Assembly (NCBI GenBank): GCA_040905025.1
Contig: JBBDSJ010000044.1
Coordinates: 1-8,027, forward strand
Source of the DNA: JBBDSJ01 sp040905025
GTDB taxonomy: Bacteria; Pseudomonadota; Gammaproteobacteria; Methylohalomonadales; Methylohalomonadaceae
Direction: 5' to 3'
DNA: 8,027 nucleotides
Shown here one piece after another: positions 6,398-8,027 of this stretch (the stretch's first letter is position 1; each line of letters begins with the position of its first letter). The translations under genes and the position numbers were made by a program. A model generated the notes under the pieces. The model was not told the DNA's origin and made no database searches. It saw only the letters and a list, made by a program, of their open reading frames with translations.

Positions 6398-6421
6398 GCC
6401 GGGCGCCGGCATTGAAATGCC
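6398..6421. repeat. Two overlapping short palindromes in the DUF502-aspS gap
   Basis: GCCGG-GCG-CCGGC (6398-6410) overlaps the perfect inverted repeat GGCATT-GA-AATGCC (6408-6421). The two share the GGC at 6408-6410, so they could form mutually exclusive hairpins in the transcript about 35-60 bases before the aspS start. A regulatory role is only a possibility; short GC-rich palindromes also occur by chance. Confidence 0.35.
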
Positions 6422-6449
6422 AACAGCGTGAACAGCGCAGCGCGCCATG

Positions 6450-7130
6450 TTACGAGTCGGCCGGTTTTGTCGCAAGTTTGTCGGCGGATTCCGGGCGGCT
6501 GCCGGGCGGTGGCGGGACCGCCTCCGACTCGCCATCGGCGCTGATAACGCCAAGTGAGATAATGTATTTAAACGCCTCTTCGACACTGATATCCAGCGCC
6601 GTGATATCCGGTTTCGGCACCATCACGATAAAACCCGAGGTCGGGTTCGGCGTGGTGGGCACGAATACCGACACCAGCGGTGCCCGGGTTTTGGCATCAG
6701 CGCTGCGCAACGCCTTGCCGGTCAGAAAGCCGAGGCTGTAAATGCCCTGGCGCGGGTATTCAATCAGCACGACCTGGCGAAACGACCTGTTTTCGTCGTT
6801 AAACAGGGTTTCGGCGACCTGTTTGACGCTGACGTAAATGCTGCGCACCAGCGGGATGCGGTTAATTAATTCCTCCCACAGCGCCACCAGCCGCCGGCCA
6901 AACAGGTTGGTGACCAGCATGCCGGTCAGGATTAATACGACGACCGCCAGCACCAGCCCGAACAGTCCCGGCACGGAAAAGCCCAGTATCGCTTCCGGCC
7001 GCCAGTCGGCTGGCAACAGCAGGATCAGGCGGTCGAGCAGGTTGATTAACAGGCGGATGACGAAAACGGTCGCCGCGATCGGCAGCCAGATTAGCAGTCC
7101 GGCGATCAGGTATTTGCGTAATGACAGCAT
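6450..7130 (-). CDS. DUF502 (COV1-like) inner membrane protein
   Basis: The 226-residue product belongs to the DUF502 family, which also includes plant COV1/LCV proteins; its bacterial function is not established. The N-terminus has two hydrophobic segments, about 7-29 (YLIAGLLIWLPIAATVFVI) and about 52-75. A soluble domain follows, with the family motifs RIPLVRSIY (91-99), VFVPTTPNPTSGFIVMVPK (155-173) and EEAFKYIISLGV (184-195). The last 30 residues are a Pro/Ser/Ala-rich tail without recognisable structure. The start ATG lies 26 bases after the zinc ribbon gene and lacks a clear Shine-Dalgarno. The FmdB-DUF502-aspS order recurs in some gammaproteobacteria as I recall it, and suggests cotranscription rather than a shared biochemical pathway. 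Confidence 0.92.
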   Translation of the reverse strand: MLSLRKYLIAGLLIWLPIAATVFVIRLLINLLDRLILLLPADWRPEAILGFSVPGLFGLVLAVVVLILTGMLVTNLFGRRLVALWEELINRIPLVRSIYVSVKQVAETLFNDENRSFRQVVLIEYPRQGIYSLGFLTGKALRSADAKTRAPLVSVFVPTTPNPTSGFIVMVPKPDITALDISVEEAFKYIISLGVISADGESEAVPPPPGSRPESADKLATKPADS

Positions 7131-7156
7131 GGCGCGGTGGCCGGAGCGCGACTGGC

Positions 7157-7543
7157 TCAGGCGTCAGCCTTGGTTTTGGCTGGAGTCGCCTTGGCCTTGG
7201 TGTCTGGTTTGTCAGCAGTTGCGGTTTTGGCCGGTGTCGCGGTGGCGTCGGATTTCTCCGAGGATTTCTCCGCTGCCGGCTGGTCGGCGGCCGGTTTATC
7301 TGTGCTATTGGCGCCGTCAGCGGCCGTTTTATCGTCAGCGGCCGGTTTTTCAGCAGTTTTCTTGTCACGAAAATCGGTGACATACCAGCCTGAGCCTTTT
7401 AATACAAAGGCTGAGGCGGATACCAACTTGCGCAGCGATTCCTTGCCGCAGGCCGGACAGGTCGTCAGTTTCGGGTCGCTGATTTTTTGCAGCGCCTGCA
7501 GCTCGTGAGCGCAGTCATCACAACGATATTCATAGAATGGCAC
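7157..7543 (-). CDS. FmdB-family zinc ribbon protein with low-complexity tail
   Basis: The 128-residue product starts with an FmdB/CxxC-CxxC regulatory-type zinc ribbon (about 1-60). The start is (M)PFYEYRCDDC, the zinc-binding pairs are C8/C11 and C29/C32, and the family segment KGSGWYVTDFR spans 49-59. The role of most members is unknown; the family name comes from a formamidase operon. Residues 61-128 are a Lys/Ala/Asp/Pro-rich tail with repeats such as KPAAD and KTAAD, probably disordered. I chose the GTG at 7543: it begins exactly at the conserved PFYEYRC, and GGGGA lies seven bases upstream. The frame is open to 7711, but that part has no resemblance to the family. It is the first gene of the probable FmdB-DUF502-aspS-nadA transcript. 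Confidence 0.92.
   Translation of the reverse strand: MPFYEYRCDDCAHELQALQKISDPKLTTCPACGKESLRKLVSASAFVLKGSGWYVTDFRDKKTAEKPAADDKTAADGANSTDKPAADQPAAEKSSEKSDATATPAKTATADKPDTKAKATPAKTKADA
7250..7273 (+). repeat. 12-base tandem duplication inside the zinc ribbon gene
   Basis: GGATTTCTCCGA (7250-7261) is followed by GGATTTCTCCGC (7262-7273). On the coding strand the duplication yields the repeated SEKS-like residues of the disordered tail (around residues 92-99). It keeps the frame and shows how the tail may have grown by slippage. Confidence 0.7.
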
Positions 7544-7570
7544 GTGAAAATCCCCGGATAAGTCATAAAG

Positions 7571-7603
7571 AATGCGGGGAATATGCGGTGCAATGCGGGG
7601 AAT
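7571..7603. promoter_or_regulatory. 12-base direct repeat over the promoter, operator-like
   Basis: AATGCGGGGAAT occurs exactly at 7571-7582 and again at 7592-7603. The centre-to-centre distance is 21 bases, two helical turns, so a protein could bind both copies on one DNA face. One copy lies over the proposed -10 box and the other abuts the proposed -35 box. This arrangement is typical of a repressor site, but it could also be a simple duplication. Confidence 0.4.
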
Positions 7604-7608
7604 TTCAA
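7580..7608 (-). promoter_or_regulatory. Possible sigma70-type promoter for the FmdB-DUF502-aspS-nadA block
   Basis: Read on the minus strand, TTGAAA (7608-7603) is followed by a 17-base spacer and CATATT (7585-7580). The -35 box matches the consensus at five of six positions and the -10 box at four of six. The predicted start of transcription would be near 7573, leaving a leader of about 30 bases before the GTG. This is the best candidate I found in the upstream region, but there is no experimental support. Confidence 0.4.
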
Positions 7609-7687
7609 GCCCGATAACAGTCAAACCGGCCGGGATGATGAAAAAAGTGGGTTTTCCTTCTTGCCCGGGTTCGGTAAACTTGCCGAC

Positions 7688-7712
7688 CTTGTCGGGCCGG
7701 GGGTCTGACAAG
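7688..7712 (+). repeat. Hairpin of 11 pairs with GGG loop
   Basis: CTTGTCGGGCC (7688-7698) pairs with GGTCTGACAAG (7702-7712) at all 11 positions if two G-T wobbles are allowed. The wobbles become A-C mismatches on the minus strand, so an RNA hairpin would be stable only if transcribed in the plus direction. No T run follows, so I do not call it a terminator. Confidence 0.5.
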
Positions 7713-7770
7713 CCCTGCTTTAAGAAAACAGCAAGTCACGCAGGTTGGTACGGAAACCGGTATCTATTGA

Positions 7771-7799
7771 TGTCATTTCGACAGCAGCGGAGAAATCTT
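7771..7799 (-). repeat. Interspersed repeat, copy 2 (inverted, shorter)
   Basis: On the minus strand this reads AAGATTTCTCCGCTGCTG then TCGAAATGACA. It has the same two ends as the element at 90-134, but without that copy's central GCGCC/GGCGC hairpin. The two copies sit near opposite ends of the window in opposite orientations. Confidence 0.6.
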
Positions 7800-7822
7800 C
7801 AAGGCACGATATAACGCGAAAC

Positions 7823-7907
7823 AGCTTGAGGACTGGATGTCCGAAAGCGGCATGATGAATCACCCGCACAGGAGGTGCTTCGTGAAAACGCAGTTTTCAC
7901 GAAACCC
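7823..7907 (+). repeat. Three-hairpin repeat element, copy 1
   Basis: The 85-base element contains hairpin A, GGAC-TGGAT-GTCC (7830-7842); a conserved linker CGAAAGCGGCAT; hairpin B, GCAC-AGGAG-GTGC (7866-7878); and hairpin C, TTCGTGAAAAC-GCA-GTTTTCACGAA (7879-7903), an 11-pair stem. The loops of A and B expose GGA. Copy 2 keeps the same design. Its identity is unknown: it could be a structured RNA, a binding site or a dispersed mobile repeat. Confidence 0.75.
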
Positions 7908-7910
7908 GGT

Positions 7911-7925
7911 AAGAATCGTATTCTT
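7911..7925. repeat. Small inverted repeat between the two three-hairpin copies
   Basis: AAGAAT (7911-7916) and ATTCTT (7920-7925) form a six-pair stem around CGT. It lies in the 32-base spacer separating the two copies and is AT-rich, so its stability is modest. Confidence 0.4.
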
Positions 7926-7939
7926 TGGTCGGCGTAATT

Positions 7940-8023
7940 AGTTTGAGGGCAGGAGCCCGAAAGCGGCATAAGGAATCATCCGCACAGGAGGTGCGGCGTG
8001 AAAACGCAGTTTTCACGAAGCCC
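7940..8023 (+). repeat. Three-hairpin repeat element, copy 2
   Basis: This copy has hairpin A, GGGC-AGGA-GCCC (7947-7958); the linker CGAAAGCGGCAT; hairpin B, CCGCAC-AGGAG-GTGCGG (7980-7996), two pairs longer than in copy 1; and hairpin C, CGTGAAAAC-GCA-GTTTTCACG (7997-8017). Relative to copy 1, both arms of hairpin A change together (GGAC/GTCC to GGGC/GCCC), which preserves pairing. The element ends four bases before the window edge, and further copies may follow. Confidence 0.75.
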
Positions 8024-8027
8024 AACA

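Larger units (their letters stand above)
7544..8027. other. Upstream region of the FmdB operon, non-coding with structured repeats
   Basis: I see no supported gene in this 484-base stretch. It holds a probable promoter with a 12-base direct repeat (7571-7608), a strong hairpin (7688-7712), an inverted copy of the dispersed AAGATTTCTCCGC repeat (7771-7799), and two copies of an element with three hairpins (7823-7907 and 7940-8023). The window ends just after the second copy. Confidence 0.75.

Noticed and set aside
6364..6423. N-terminal extension of AspRS from the in-frame ATG at 6423
   Set aside because: The 20 extra residues have no family resemblance, whereas the ATG at 6363 starts exactly at the conserved N-terminus and has AAAGAG at proper spacing.
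7837..7941. A 34-codon plus-strand open frame across copy 1 of the three-hairpin element
   Set aside because: It has no ribosome binding site, and copy 2 has a one-base deletion and stop codons in the equivalent frame. What is conserved between the copies is base pairing rather than a protein sequence.
7823..8023. CRISPR array
   Set aside because: There are only two copies, the units are far longer than CRISPR repeats, the copies contain several hairpins, and the 32-base spacer has a palindrome of its own. No cas genes are present.

Overview
The window looks like a chromosomal segment of a gammaproteobacterium. It carries an aspS ... yebC-ruvC-ruvA arrangement, with an FmdB-type zinc ribbon gene and a DUF502 membrane protein gene ahead of aspS. 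Coding regions are moderately GC-rich. All eight confident genes are on the minus strand, so transcription runs from high to low coordinates. I recognise no phage, plasmid or complete insertion sequence.

Layout in transcription order: FmdB-like zinc ribbon protein (7543-7157), DUF502/COV1-like membrane protein (7130-6450), aspS (6363-4582) and nadA (4541-3462) form a tight block with gaps of 26, 86 and 40 bases. A 353-base repeat-rich spacer follows, then a small alpha/beta hydrolase (3108-2485), then a 336-base repeat-rich spacer. The compact yebC-ruvC-ruvA group (2148-256) comes last, with gaps of 9 and 12 bases. The final 255 bases up to the window edge hold only repeats, so ruvB does not follow ruvA closely here.

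The genes are mostly housekeeping. They cover tRNA aspartylation (AspRS), the quinolinate step of NAD synthesis (NadA), translation assistance (YebC/TACO1 family) and Holliday junction branch migration and cleavage (RuvA, RuvC). The AspRS has a His at position 30 and a Gly at 81, the pattern associated with non-discriminating bacterial enzymes. This suggests the organism makes Asn-tRNA(Asn) indirectly through GatCAB.

The unusual content is between the genes. There are three close copies and one diverged copy of a C-rich palindromic element, a 19/20-base minisatellite downstream of nadA, and two back-to-back short tandem duplications downstream of the hydrolase gene. A mosaic of hairpins bounded by GTCATT/AATGAC lies at the left end, and a related motif lies inverted near the right end. 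At the right end, a roughly 85-base element with three hairpins occurs twice. Its first stem differs between copies by paired changes that keep base pairing, and two of its three hairpins expose GGA in the loop. This is the best candidate for an undescribed structured element. A 12-base direct repeat spaced by 21 bases overlaps the proposed promoter of the FmdB-DUF502-aspS-nadA block.
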